From: Chloroflexota bacterium
GTDB taxonomy: Bacteria; Chloroflexota; Anaerolineae; Promineifilales; Promineifilaceae
Direction of reading: 5' to 3'
NCBI GenBank assembly: GCA_020628815.1
Contig: JAHDEN010000007.1
Location: forward strand, 1 to 64,000
Length of the DNA: 64,000 bases
Shown piece by piece: positions 1 to 8,700 of this stretch. A program made the position numbers and the translations under genes. The stretch's first letter is position 1. Each line of letters begins with the position of its first letter. The notes beneath the pieces were generated by a model. It was not told the origin of the DNA. It worked only from the letters and a program-made list of their open reading frames with translations, and searched no databases.

Positions 1-53
1 GCGCTTTCTTGTCCTTGGTTTGCATTAAGTGTGATATAGCTTGAATTTTTCAT
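1..53 (-). CDS. Start of an unknown gene cut by the window edge
   Basis: An ATG on the minus strand opens a reading frame that runs off the left edge after 17 codons (beginning MKNSSYITLNA). A strong ribosome binding site, AGGAGA, lies 7 nt upstream, and a MerR-type promoter lies about 50 bp further up, so a real gene starts here. The few residues resemble the first strand of small quinol or antibiotic-biosynthesis monooxygenases, but 17 residues cannot establish that. It is probably the main target of the MerR regulator encoded just upstream. Confidence 0.6.
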   Translation of the reverse strand, partial: MKNSSYITLNANQGQES

Positions 54-103
54 TTTTAGTTCTCCTGCGGCCGGTCGGCCGTTTGTTTTATTTGATGGAC
101 AGA

Positions 104-134
104 ACTGTATTCCTTCGGGTAACCCGAAAGTCAA
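104..134 (-). promoter_or_regulatory. MerR-type promoter with 19-bp spacer and internal dyad
   Basis: On the minus strand TTGACT and TACAGT are separated by 19 bp, the overlong spacer typical of MerR-family targets. The spacer contains the dyad TTCGGG-TTA-CCCGAA centred at about position 121. MerR-family activators bind such a dyad between the -35 and -10 boxes and untwist the DNA to restore spacing. The promoter points at the gene truncated at the left edge; the regulator is probably the adjacent MerR protein. Confidence 0.8.
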
Positions 135-271
135 GGACCAAATTCAAAACAAACCAAAAATGATGCGGCCACCTCTGGAAAATCCCTCTAAATTGATTGA
201 AAACAAATCTGACAAATTAAAATTCATCCACGCACATCTGCTTGCATCCGCGGCTAAATTACCAGTGCCAC

Positions 272-1105
272 CTAAGAAGATGACTTGATTGGAAACTGAA
301 GCTCAACCAAGGCTCGATCTTTGTTTTCAGGGTCCGGCGGGGTGATGTACAGCTTACGGATCGGACCTGAAATTTGATAGTTATTGTCCTCCATCCATTT
401 GCCAACCCCCTCATACACATGGAACAAAATATGATGCTCTTCGTGCTGAATCACCGTCGCCATTTCATCCACTTCCGGCAATTCTCGCATGGCCAGTGTC
501 CCCACGTTTTCAATTTCAACTTTTTTATCGATCGGTTTTGCCATGACAAACCCGGCTTCCAGATCAACATCTTCGTCTTTGTAGTTATCGTGCGGGAAAA
601 TGGCTGTAAACTGCTTGATTTGTTTTGATTTAAACGCAGACCCCACTTTATTTGTGATCGCTCGAACCACGTCCGGCCCCTCATCTAAAAAGCGCATGCG
701 GCAGTTGGTTGACAGGTAGGGTTGAGTCGGAATGCTTTTGACCACGATGTCTAGCCCATCTGCATCTTTGCTTTCAAGCTGATTTAATCGGGCCTCAACA
801 CGATTCAAGCGTGATATTTCAGCCTGAATCATCTGCTCGATTTTAGATTTTTGATTGGTCAACAAAGAGCGCATTTCGGTCGGTGAAACATTGTCGGACA
901 TCATGGCGCTAATCTCATCTAAAGAAAGACCGAGGTCTTTCAAGGCCATGATCCGATTTAAATCAGCCAGCTGATGGGCGCTGTAGTAACGATAGCTGGT
1001 CCATTCATCTACGTGAGCCGGTTTTAGCAGGCCGATGTCGTCGTAATGGCGAAGTAAATGGCCTGACACCTGTGCAATTTGGGAGAACTCTCCGATTCTA
1101 AACAT
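272..1105 (-). CDS. MerR-family regulator with GyrI-like effector domain
   Basis: This is a 277-residue one-component transcription regulator. Residues 1-70 form a MerR winged helix (FRIGEFSQIAQVSGHLLRHYD, then the arginine/tyrosine-rich wing SYRYY). A dimerisation coiled coil follows at about 75-115, and a C-terminal half of about 150 residues resembles GyrI/TipAS-type effector-binding domains, which sense small molecules such as drugs. The gene lies upstream of, and on the same strand as, a perfect MerR-type promoter that drives the gene cut at the left edge, so it probably activates that gene. No strong Shine-Dalgarno precedes the ATG. The effector cannot be inferred. Confidence 0.9.
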   Translation of the reverse strand: MFRIGEFSQIAQVSGHLLRHYDDIGLLKPAHVDEWTSYRYYSAHQLADLNRIMALKDLGLSLDEISAMMSDNVSPTEMRSLLTNQKSKIEQMIQAEISRLNRVEARLNQLESKDADGLDIVVKSIPTQPYLSTNCRMRFLDEGPDVVRAITNKVGSAFKSKQIKQFTAIFPHDNYKDEDVDLEAGFVMAKPIDKKVEIENVGTLAMRELPEVDEMATVIQHEEHHILFHVYEGVGKWMEDNNYQISGPIRKLYITPPDPENKDRALVELQFPIKSSS

Positions 1106-1181
1106 ATTTCACTAGTCTAATTTTTGATGATGAATGACACCATAAGCGAGGATCATACTTTAGTCATTCCTCTACAAACAG

Positions 1182-2483
1182 TTAATCTTTTTGAGGTTTT
1201 TTTCGAGGCTTCCGAATCGGCAGGGCCTCTTTTGCATCCGGCCGTGGCGCCGTCTCAATCCCGTAAAATGTCACATTTTTTTGGTTAGATGGGGCTGTGC
1301 GGTCCGGCCGTAGATCGCGCTCATTCGTCTTTTTTGGCGTTTCTATCTGCTCACCCCGCCATTCATGGTTCCACCACCAGTTCCAGTCTGATACCCGCTT
1401 GCCATAGTCAAGCGCATCATCCAGCCAAATCAAGAACTTGTGGCTGGCAGGCACATTGATGGCAAACCAGAGCGCCAGCCGATGCTGAAACAATCCCTTT
1501 TTATTGAAGTGGCACACCTTCATACAGCGGCCGCAGCCGGACCCGGCCGGGTTGCTCACCCGATAGCGCGTACACGCCTCCACATCCGGCTTCCACATTT
1601 CGTACCCGTTAAACATCACCTTATCCCCAAACGAGATCGCCCCACACGGACATTCACGGGCGCATTTCAGGCAACTGTCGCAAAACTTCTGCAAATTAAA
1701 ATCGATCGGTTTGTCCACTGCCAATTCAAGATTGGTGGTCACCACCGAAGATTTGAATCGCGGCCCTAAAAACGGGTTAAGCACCACCTCACCAATCCGG
1801 CTGAGTTCACCCAATCCCGCCTGCAAAATGAGCGGCAGATGCAACACATCGCTATCGCTGTTGGTGTGGGACTGGGCTTCAATGCCCAGCTCGTTGAGAT
1901 AGCTGGCCACAACGGTTGCCACCTCGGAGCCACGCAGATAGGCCCGATAGCTTTGCGACGCGCTAATCCAATCATCCCCCGATGAACCGGCCATCGTTTC
2001 GTACCCCTGATCGATGAGCATAACGATGGCGTATTTATGGCGCGGCGGAATCTCGTTCCCATCTAGATCATGGGAGTACCACGCATAGTCTGGCACTTTG
2101 CAAATCCCCACAATGTCGGCGTCCATAAAGTGGGCCAGCGCTTTTAGATGGTTTGAACGTTCGGTAAGATCGGCCGGAAGTTCGGGCGATTGACCATTCG
2201 GCTCACCCCGTTGCAAAGGGGTGATGGCTCCCATCACTTTGCCAAAGGCGCGGTTGAGCGGCACTTTCCCCACAAATCGGCGTAGCTCTTTTTGCTGCTT
2301 GGCGCCTAAATCCCCCCGAGCCGAGCGCACAAAAAAGTTGGCCCGCTTGGGCATACGCGGCACGTCGTTGGTGATTTTAGTCGTTGGCTCATCTACCCGT
2401 TTTATCGCTTCCATCGGGTATTGGCCCAAATGCATCGGCCGGTTTTTGCGGTTGAAAAGTGAGCTAAAAAATGACATAGGCAA
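1182..2483 (-). CDS. Reductive dehalogenase-like iron-sulfur protein, no Tat signal
   Basis: The 433-residue protein has the C-terminal architecture of the reductive dehalogenase/epoxyqueuosine-reductase superfamily. A first cluster motif CxxCxxCxxxCP uses Cys268, 271, 274 and 278. A second uses Cys304, 317, 320 and 324 and contains NPAGSGCGRC. The region before residue 265 corresponds to the corrinoid-binding nitroreductase-like fold, inferred from family position only. Respiratory RdhA enzymes carry an N-terminal Tat signal and sit beside a small membrane anchor, RdhB; neither is visible here. A cytosolic, non-respiratory role is therefore more likely, for example catabolic dehalogenation or another corrinoid reduction. 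The substrate is unknown. A promoter must lie in the 70 bp between this gene and the divergent small gene. Confidence 0.85.
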   Translation of the reverse strand: MPMSFFSSLFNRKNRPMHLGQYPMEAIKRVDEPTTKITNDVPRMPKRANFFVRSARGDLGAKQQKELRRFVGKVPLNRAFGKVMGAITPLQRGEPNGQSPELPADLTERSNHLKALAHFMDADIVGICKVPDYAWYSHDLDGNEIPPRHKYAIVMLIDQGYETMAGSSGDDWISASQSYRAYLRGSEVATVVASYLNELGIEAQSHTNSDSDVLHLPLILQAGLGELSRIGEVVLNPFLGPRFKSSVVTTNLELAVDKPIDFNLQKFCDSCLKCARECPCGAISFGDKVMFNGYEMWKPDVEACTRYRVSNPAGSGCGRCMKVCHFNKKGLFQHRLALWFAINVPASHKFLIWLDDALDYGKRVSDWNWWWNHEWRGEQIETPKKTNERDLRPDRTAPSNQKNVTFYGIETAPRPDAKEALPIRKPRKKPQKD

Positions 2484-2613
2484 TTGTAGACGGGATCACT
2501 ATATTGGGAAAGAAACTTGACTTCACGCACAGAACATGTATTCTGTTTAAGGGGACGTGCGATTTAGCTTTCGACGTTGTCGTGTGTACAACCCGAAGAA
2601 AAGGAAAACAGAA

Positions 2614-2988
2614 ATGCCTAAAGAAAAAACCGACCCAAAAATTGTATTTGAAGCCTTAAAACCGATGTTGGCCAAACACGCAGGCAACTTAGCAGTTGTA
2701 ACTGATTCTGAAGACAACTACTATTTAGACACCAACCATATCCAGAAAAATAAAAAGCCACTTTACTTCGGCTCTGCCAAATTACGGGCGAAATACGTAA
2801 GCTTTTATCTGATGCCGGTTTATCTACAGCCGGAACTGCTTGCAGATATGAGTGAAGGGCTCAAGAAGCGGATGCAGGGCAAATCTTGCTTTAACTTCAA
2901 AGAAATCGACCAAGAATTGTTTGCTGAGCTTGAGGGGCTGGTGGATGCAGGCTACCAATCATACGCAGAACAAGGGTTTGTCCCTTAG
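2614..2988 (+). CDS. Small conserved protein, DUF1801-like
   Basis: This 124-residue soluble protein (start MPKEKTDPK) has the pattern of a widespread family of unknown function related to DUF1801/YdhG-like proteins, including VSFYLMPVY and KRMQGKSCFNF near the middle and a C-terminal helix. The ORF track opens at an earlier ATG (2557), but the start at 2614 follows a purine-rich AAGGAAAA sequence and gives the usual family length. It is convergent with the P-type ATPase gene. No membrane segment, signal or catalytic motif is apparent. The family assignment is by resemblance only. Confidence 0.7.
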   Translation: MPKEKTDPKIVFEALKPMLAKHAGNLAVVTDSEDNYYLDTNHIQKNKKPLYFGSAKLRAKYVSFYLMPVYLQPELLADMSEGLKKRMQGKSCFNFKEIDQELFAELEGLVDAGYQSYAEQGFVP

Positions 2989-3091
2989 ACCTGTGTGTGG
3001 GCCTCCAGTGGCAAGCCTGTCGCTAAATTCCTGCCCCTGTCTTCACAGGGATGATGACACATCGCCTACAAAAAACTGCCCCTTAAAGATG

Positions 3092-5599
3092 CTAGTCTTC
3101 TGATAACAGGATCTTTTCAGCCAGCTTAAATTTTAAGACAAAGCGAAACCCGATAAACCAAACAGCGAGCACACCGGCCAGAACACCCCACGCCCATTCT
3201 GGCGTCTCCACAATCCCAAATCGATCTTGAATCACGTTCAGTTCAAGAACAAGAACGTAGGTGATGATCAACCCGATCGCCATCAGCGCCGGCCGTTTGT
3301 CTGGCGTCACCGGCCGCCACACCGCAAAAAACTGGAACGGTGGATAGAGAAACAGAATCATCAGCATCGTTGCTAGCGACAAAAAGTTTGACAAATTGGT
3401 TTGACTGATAAACGTAATCACCACTTCTTCAAACTCAGCATCAACACCATAAACTAGCCCGGTCGTTTCCTCAAACCGCTCAACAAGCCGATCGGGCAAC
3501 CCATCAGAAATCTCGTCTGTAATTTCAAAATCGTAATAGACGTAAAATCCAACCGCAAACAGCATCGTAAAAACGGCAAACGGCAAAACGAAGGTCAACA
3601 CTGAATGGAGCAAAGACTCATCCCGATCTTTGGCCGGGGCAAACAGGGTGAGCAGAAAAGCTGGGATACCCACGCTAAACGCGGTCAAACCTAGCTGTGA
3701 TGGCTCAAATGGAAAGGTAAGGCCGATCATCATAACGGCGATGATCACCAGGGCGTAACACAGCCCTCGAGCGGCCAGCAGGTAGGTCGCATCCCGAATA
3801 CCGTTGACCATCTTCTTGCCCTGTGTTAAAGCGGGAATCAGGGCCGCATACGAATCATCTAGCAGAACCATATCAGCCACGTTCCGGGTTGCGTTGCTCC
3901 CGCTCTGCATGGCGATCCCCAAATTGGCCTTTTTAAGCGACAAAACATCGTTGACCCCGTCCCCGATCATCGCCACATAGTGATCTTTTTCAACGAGAGT
4001 TGAGACGACTAACTGTTTTTGCTCTGGATTCATCCGGCCGAAAATCGCTGTTTCTTCGATTGTTTCAGCTAACTCGTCTGGCTCCATGGCGGATAGTTGT
4101 GAGCCGGATATCGCCTTGGGGTTTTCAAAACCGGCCTGTTTGGCCAAAGCCGCCACCGTGTCTGGATTATCGCCTGACAAGATTTTTAGTTTGATCCCTA
4201 AGTCTGCAAATTCAGCCAGCGTTTCAGCCGCATGCGGCCGGAGTTCATTCTGTAAACTGATGAGGCCTAACGGGGTTAGCTTTGGCAATTTTCCCCCATC
4301 CTCCCCCTGACCCAAACTGGTCACCTCATCAAAACTAGCAAACAATAAAACCCGATACCCTTGCTTGACTAAACCGGTGGCCGTTTCACGTAGCTCATCG
4401 ATCAACGCATCTTGATCCGAGTCAAGGAAGGGCCATAAAGAGCCAACAGCACCCATCGCAAACGTCCCGCTCATGTCGGGTTGATCAAACGCCATCGCGC
4501 TCCAGCCTCGGCCGGATGAAAATGTTATTTCGCTGGTCGGCTGTAGCGGGATTCCCGTTGTGCCATCGATTATCGCTTTGTTGGTCGAATTACTTAATGA
4601 GGCACTGCGAGAGTATCGGCCGATTAGCGAAGCCACACGCTCCTGCGATTCTGGTCCGATTGGTATGATCACATCCAACAGCATCCGGTTGGCCGTTAGG
4701 GTTCCTGTTTTGTCCATGCACAACACATCGACATGGTGCAGCGACTCAACGGCGTTACTTTGCTGAACCAAGGCTCCCTGTTGGGCGATTTTTGCGCTGC
4801 CCAAGGCGTAGGTAACGGCCACCGTTAAAAACAGTCCGTACGGAACCAATCCCGTAATCACGGCCGTCGCTTTGATATTTTCCAGAAGGGTAAACCCCTG
4901 CACAAATCCGGCGATGTAGAAAATGGCACCCATGATCAAGGCGATCACCATAATCAACCGAACAATGTAATTCACCTGCTTTTGCAGCGGCGTCTGCATC
5001 GGCTCAAACGTACGTGCCGCAACTGTCAGCTGGTTGGCAAAACAGTCTTCACCCACTTTGTCTGCCCGATAGTAGCCATCCCCAGAAATACAAAAGCTCC
5101 CAGATAAAATCTCGTCCCCAACTACTTTATGGATGTGATCCGCCTCTCCAGTGATCAGCGTTTCATCCATTTCTAGCATATTTGAGTTCAGAAGCTTCCC
5201 ATCCACAACGGCCTGATCCCCTGCTTGGAGTCGAATCACGTCCCCTTCAACAAGCTCGGTCGTTGCGATTTCTTGTTCTTGCTGGTTGCGTAACACAACC
5301 ACGCGGGGCAGAGCAAAGATCGAAATTTTGTCTAACTGGTGCTTGGCTCGAATCTCTTGCAGGGTCCCAATCAGCGCATTAACAAGACCAACGCTGAACG
5401 TGATTTGAGCATCTTGCCACTGCCCCAAAATGATCAGGATGATGCAAATTGAAAAGAGGACAAGGCTAAAGAATGAGAACAGATTATGGTGAATAATGTC
5501 CCAGTAAGTCCGGCCGGATGCTTGCAGCTCCACATTCTTTTTTCCGGCCGCCTGTTGCGCTTTAACTTGCTGATCGGTTAATCCAACCAAAACACTCAT
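3092..5599 (-). CDS. CtpE-like cation-translocating P-type ATPase
   Basis: This is an 835-residue membrane pump if translation starts at MSVLVGLTDQQ, which follows an AGGGAAAG ribosome site; the longer ORF start at 5653 adds 18 weak residues. The actuator motif TGEAD is at about 150-154, the phosphorylated aspartate lies in DKTGT at about 296, and the hinge is GDGVND. The order and sequence of the soluble domains (GTLQEIRAKHQLDK, VEGDVIRLQAGDQ) match the CtpE branch, characterised in mycobacteria as a calcium transporter. About ten hydrophobic segments are present. The transmembrane-4 motif reads VPYGL where CtpE-like pumps have PEGL, so the usual acidic ion ligand is missing and the transported ion is uncertain. 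The LysR gene lies upstream on the same strand. Confidence 0.92.
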   Translation of the reverse strand: MSVLVGLTDQQVKAQQAAGKKNVELQASGRTYWDIIHHNLFSFFSLVLFSICIILIILGQWQDAQITFSVGLVNALIGTLQEIRAKHQLDKISIFALPRVVVLRNQQEQEIATTELVEGDVIRLQAGDQAVVDGKLLNSNMLEMDETLITGEADHIHKVVGDEILSGSFCISGDGYYRADKVGEDCFANQLTVAARTFEPMQTPLQKQVNYIVRLIMVIALIMGAIFYIAGFVQGFTLLENIKATAVITGLVPYGLFLTVAVTYALGSAKIAQQGALVQQSNAVESLHHVDVLCMDKTGTLTANRMLLDVIIPIGPESQERVASLIGRYSRSASLSNSTNKAIIDGTTGIPLQPTSEITFSSGRGWSAMAFDQPDMSGTFAMGAVGSLWPFLDSDQDALIDELRETATGLVKQGYRVLLFASFDEVTSLGQGEDGGKLPKLTPLGLISLQNELRPHAAETLAEFADLGIKLKILSGDNPDTVAALAKQAGFENPKAISGSQLSAMEPDELAETIEETAIFGRMNPEQKQLVVSTLVEKDHYVAMIGDGVNDVLSLKKANLGIAMQSGSNATRNVADMVLLDDSYAALIPALTQGKKMVNGIRDATYLLAARGLCYALVIIAVMMIGLTFPFEPSQLGLTAFSVGIPAFLLTLFAPAKDRDESLLHSVLTFVLPFAVFTMLFAVGFYVYYDFEITDEISDGLPDRLVERFEETTGLVYGVDAEFEEVVITFISQTNLSNFLSLATMLMILFLYPPFQFFAVWRPVTPDKRPALMAIGLIITYVLVLELNVIQDRFGIVETPEWAWGVLAGVLAVWFIGFRFVLKFKLAEKILLSED

Positions 5600-5671
5600 A
5601 TCACTTTCCCTAAACCCGATGTTTGTTTTGATGAGTATAGGCGAATAACCCAATTATGGTTACTCATTTTG

Positions 5672-6583
5672 CTAAGTTTTACTTAAAAGATTTAAGTCCC
5701 AATAAGGTGGATGGCCAAAATGATTGGCAAAGTAATCGATGAAGGCCCGAACCTTTGGTGCCAGCAGCCTAGAACTTGGATATACGGCCCAAATCGCTGT
5801 ATCTGACGCAATCGGATAATCGGCTAAAACTTGTACCAGTTCCCCACGTTGTAATTGTTGATACACGCTCCAAGTTGAGTTAAGAGCAATGCCCAGCCCG
5901 GCCACACAGGCTTCTCGCACCGCTGTCCCGTTGTCGGTTCTGAACCGGCCGTCAATCTTTATCGAAGAGATCCCTTTTTCAGTTCTAAACGTCCAATTTT
6001 CAAGTCCGGTCAAAACAATGCATTGATGGTTTGCTAAATCTTGCGGTGCCTCAGGCTCCCCAAACGATGCCAAATAATCGGGAGACGCTGTCAGAATCCT
6101 GTTATCTGTTGCCAATTGACGGGCCACAAAGGTTGAGTCATTCAAGGCCGCATTCCGAATGGCGATATCAAAGCCACCTTCAACCAAATCGACAATCGAA
6201 TCTGTTAAACGCAGGTCTAGCGTTAGATCGGGATAACGGGTTAAAAACTCTTTAACGGCCGGCAGGATGTGCATCTGACCAAACGAGGCTGGTGCAGTCA
6301 CCCGCAGGGTGCCTGTAGGCAGATTGGTTCCTGCCCCGACAGAAGCCCGCGCCGCCTCGATGCTAGACAGCACTTCTTCGGCGTAAGGCAAAAAAGCAAT
6401 CCCTTCTTCAGTCAAAGACACTTTGCGCGTGGTCCGGTGCACCAGGCGCACCCCCAATCCGGCTTCCAGCTTGCTGATGTATGTGCTAGCCACGGCCGGA
6501 GATAGACCTAATTCTCGGCCGGCCAAACTAATATTTTGGGTTGCCCCCAATCTGACAAAAAGCTTTAAGTGATCAATGTTCAT
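5672..6583 (-). CDS. LysR-family transcriptional regulator
   Basis: The 303-residue protein has the N-terminal LysR winged helix (MNIDHLKLFVRLGATQNIS to about residue 60) followed by a periplasmic-binding-like effector domain (about 90-295). It is closest in style to the large subgroup that acts on quinone/aldehyde or LLM oxidoreductase genes. It is transcribed divergently from the LLM oxidoreductase/SDR pair, and the 86-bp gap contains a perfect inverted repeat, so control of that pair and of itself is the simplest reading. The inducer is not evident. The P-type ATPase gene follows on the same strand after about 70 bp and could be co-transcribed. Confidence 0.92.
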   Translation of the reverse strand: MNIDHLKLFVRLGATQNISLAGRELGLSPAVASTYISKLEAGLGVRLVHRTTRKVSLTEEGIAFLPYAEEVLSSIEAARASVGAGTNLPTGTLRVTAPASFGQMHILPAVKEFLTRYPDLTLDLRLTDSIVDLVEGGFDIAIRNAALNDSTFVARQLATDNRILTASPDYLASFGEPEAPQDLANHQCIVLTGLENWTFRTEKGISSIKIDGRFRTDNGTAVREACVAGLGIALNSTWSVYQQLQRGELVQVLADYPIASDTAIWAVYPSSRLLAPKVRAFIDYFANHFGHPPYWDLNLLSKT

Positions 6584-6630
6584 AATCTTATTTTCAACAA
6601 AAACTATAAACTGAGTTTTCGAATTGGGAT

Positions 6631-6654
6631 ATTATCATTTTTTACATTGATAAT
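6631..6654. promoter_or_regulatory. Inverted repeat, probable LysR operator
   Basis: ATTATCA, a 10-bp AT-rich spacer and TGATAAT form a perfect 7-bp inverted repeat in the short gap between the divergent LysR and LLM oxidoreductase genes. Its position just ahead of the + strand start and its A/T content fit a LysR-type recognition site (T-N11-A class). Binding is inferred from position, not shown. Confidence 0.55.
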
Positions 6655-6669
6655 AAAATACTGCTAACT

Positions 6670-7638
6670 ATGGACACACAAACAGAAACTACAGGCTTCC
6701 AAACCATCAATTCAGGCTATAACGCTGTTTTTAAGTCAAACAAATTGACGATTGGTTTGGTTGTTCCCATCGAGGCTTATCCCAACAGCCCAATCCCCAC
6801 CATGGAAAGGCACGTTCAACGGGTTCAGCTAGCAGAAGAGCTTGGCTTTACTTCAGTCTGGCTACGCGATGTGCCGTTTAATGTCCCATCTTTTGGAGAT
6901 GCGGGGCAAACGTTTGACCCGTTTGTTTATTTGGGATTGCTAGCTGGGCAAACAAAATCGATTGCGCTGGGTGTGGCGAGCATCATCTTACCTTTACGCC
7001 ATCCGGCCCATGTGGCTAAGGCGGCCGCCAGTGCGGACGTGCTGTCAGGCGGCCGGGTCATTTTAGGCGTTGCATCGGGCGACCGGCCGCAAGAATATCC
7101 GGCGATGAACTTCCCATTTGAAGAACGAAGCTATCGGTTTCAGGACAGTTTTGAATACATGCGCCAATTGGACGGTGAATTCCCATCTTTTGAAAATAGC
7201 TTTGGTAGCCCATACGGCATTATGGACATGCTACCCAAAGCAACGGGTGGAAAATTGCCGTTGCTGGTCACGGGAAGCAGTCGGCAAGACCCCAACTGGA
7301 TCGCACAAAACAGCGACGGTTGGATTATTTACCCACGCAATGCGTCTGCTCAAGCGGGCATTATCCGCGATTTTCAGAAACGAGTTTCGGCCGCAAATCG
7401 GCCGCCACAGCCGGTCATGCAACCGCTTTATATCGATCTTGCAGAAGACGATGACGCACTGCCCCAACCGATCCATTTAGGATTTAGATCGGGCAAGAAT
7501 GCCTTGATCAGCTACCTGAAAGAACTTGAAGGTGCAGGGATCAATCATGTCGGGATCAACCTGCGTTTTAACCAAGAAAATACAGAAACAACAATGAAAC
7601 AGCTGGCGGAAAAAGTTTTGCCAGAGTTTATGAATTAG
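6670..7638 (+). CDS. LLM-class flavin-dependent oxidoreductase
   Basis: This 322-residue TIM-barrel enzyme belongs to the luciferase-like monooxygenase superfamily, which uses reduced FMN (or F420 in some lines) supplied by a partner reductase. Family signatures include LRDVPFNVPSFGDAGQ, RHPAHVAKAAASADVLSGGR and ILGVASGDRPQEYPAM, and the LLVTGSSRQDPNWIA region of the flavin pocket. The length is normal. It is first in a two-gene operon with an SDR enzyme (10-bp gap), divergent from a LysR gene. The substrate is unknown; such pairs usually oxidise a small organic compound or detoxify a carbonyl. Confidence 0.9.
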   Translation: MDTQTETTGFQTINSGYNAVFKSNKLTIGLVVPIEAYPNSPIPTMERHVQRVQLAEELGFTSVWLRDVPFNVPSFGDAGQTFDPFVYLGLLAGQTKSIALGVASIILPLRHPAHVAKAAASADVLSGGRVILGVASGDRPQEYPAMNFPFEERSYRFQDSFEYMRQLDGEFPSFENSFGSPYGIMDMLPKATGGKLPLLVTGSSRQDPNWIAQNSDGWIIYPRNASAQAGIIRDFQKRVSAANRPPQPVMQPLYIDLAEDDDALPQPIHLGFRSGKNALISYLKELEGAGINHVGINLRFNQENTETTMKQLAEKVLPEFMN

Positions 7639-7648
7639 AGGAAAACAA

Positions 7649-8446
7649 ATGCAAAAAACGATTTTAATCACAGGAGCTACGGACGGAATCGGCCTAGAAA
7701 CCGCCAAAACGTTGGCAGCACAGGGGCATAATTTAATCGTCCACGGCCGGAATCCAAACAAACTTGAAACAGTTGTTAATCAACTTAGATCTACGCCTGA
7801 TGCGGGGCAGATCGAGAGTGCAGTGGCTGATCTGTCAGACTTAAACGCAGTCAAACGGCTGGCTGCTGAAATTATTGAAAAAAATAGTCATTTAGACGTA
7901 TTGATCAACAATGCAGGTGTGTTTAAATTGGCAAACCCATTCATGGCTGATGGGCAGGATCTACGGTTTGTTGTAAACACCGTCGCACCCTATTTGCTTA
8001 CTAAACTTTTGTTGCCCATCATGGATTCGGTGAGCCGGGTGGTAAATTTATCATCAGCTGCACAAGCTCCGGTCAACGTTGATGCTCTTTTAGGAAATGT
8101 GCAACTTGCCGATGATTTTGCCGCCTATGCCCAGAGCAAGTTGGCAATTACAATGTGGTCTCGTGCAATGAGCGAAAACCCAGACGGGCCGATTGTGATT
8201 GCAGTTAACCCCGGTTCGCTGCTCAAAACCAACATGGTTGCAGAGGCGTTCGGCCGGTTTAACAATGATGTGAGTGTGGGCGCTGACATTTTGATACAGG
8301 CATCTTTGTCAGATGGATTTGCAAACGCCTCGGGCAAGTATTTTGATAATGACGCCGGCCGCTTTGCAGACCCGCATCCTGATGGATTGAATAATCCAAA
8401 AATCAAAGAGATTGTACAAGCTATCGAAAGCCTTTTAGGCCAATAG
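7649..8446 (+). CDS. Short-chain dehydrogenase/reductase
   Basis: This is a 265-residue Rossmann-fold NAD(P)-dependent oxidoreductase. The cofactor motif TGATDGIG is at residues 8-15, NNAG at 87-90, the active-site serine in NLSSAAQ at 135/136, and the catalytic YAQSK at Tyr160/Lys164. The basic residues after the second strand (HGRNPNK) favour NADP(H). A good Shine-Dalgarno (AGAGGAAAA) precedes the ATG, 10 bp after the LLM oxidoreductase stop, so the two are very probably co-transcribed and may act on the same substrate. The substrate is not deducible. Confidence 0.92.
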   Translation: MQKTILITGATDGIGLETAKTLAAQGHNLIVHGRNPNKLETVVNQLRSTPDAGQIESAVADLSDLNAVKRLAAEIIEKNSHLDVLINNAGVFKLANPFMADGQDLRFVVNTVAPYLLTKLLLPIMDSVSRVVNLSSAAQAPVNVDALLGNVQLADDFAAYAQSKLAITMWSRAMSENPDGPIVIAVNPGSLLKTNMVAEAFGRFNNDVSVGADILIQASLSDGFANASGKYFDNDAGRFADPHPDGLNNPKIKEIVQAIESLLGQ

Positions 8447-8517
8447 AAGAAGTAAAAAGTTCGGCCTAGTTAATATAAATTAGCAGGAGCTTTAAAATTG
8501 ACTTTAGCATGGGATTG

Positions 8518-8531
8518 TAGGTTATAACCTA
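8518..8531. promoter_or_regulatory. 14-bp perfect palindrome upstream of a membrane protein gene
   Basis: TAGGTTATAACCTA is a perfect palindrome in the 254-bp gap before the membrane protein gene at 8701. It may be an operator for an unidentified dimeric regulator. Nothing else in this gap was recognised. Confidence 0.35.
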
Positions 8532-8700
8532 TTGCTAGATGATCTGACAGATTCGGGCAAAAGGCCCTGTTAATTTTAGAGCTCCCAGCTATTAGATAAA
8601 CTTGGTTTTGGGTAATTTGTTTTTATATAGCACCAGACTGTTCTATGCTGAGATGACATAGTTTTTAGATTAAAATCAATGAGCTTTTTTGGAGAACCTT

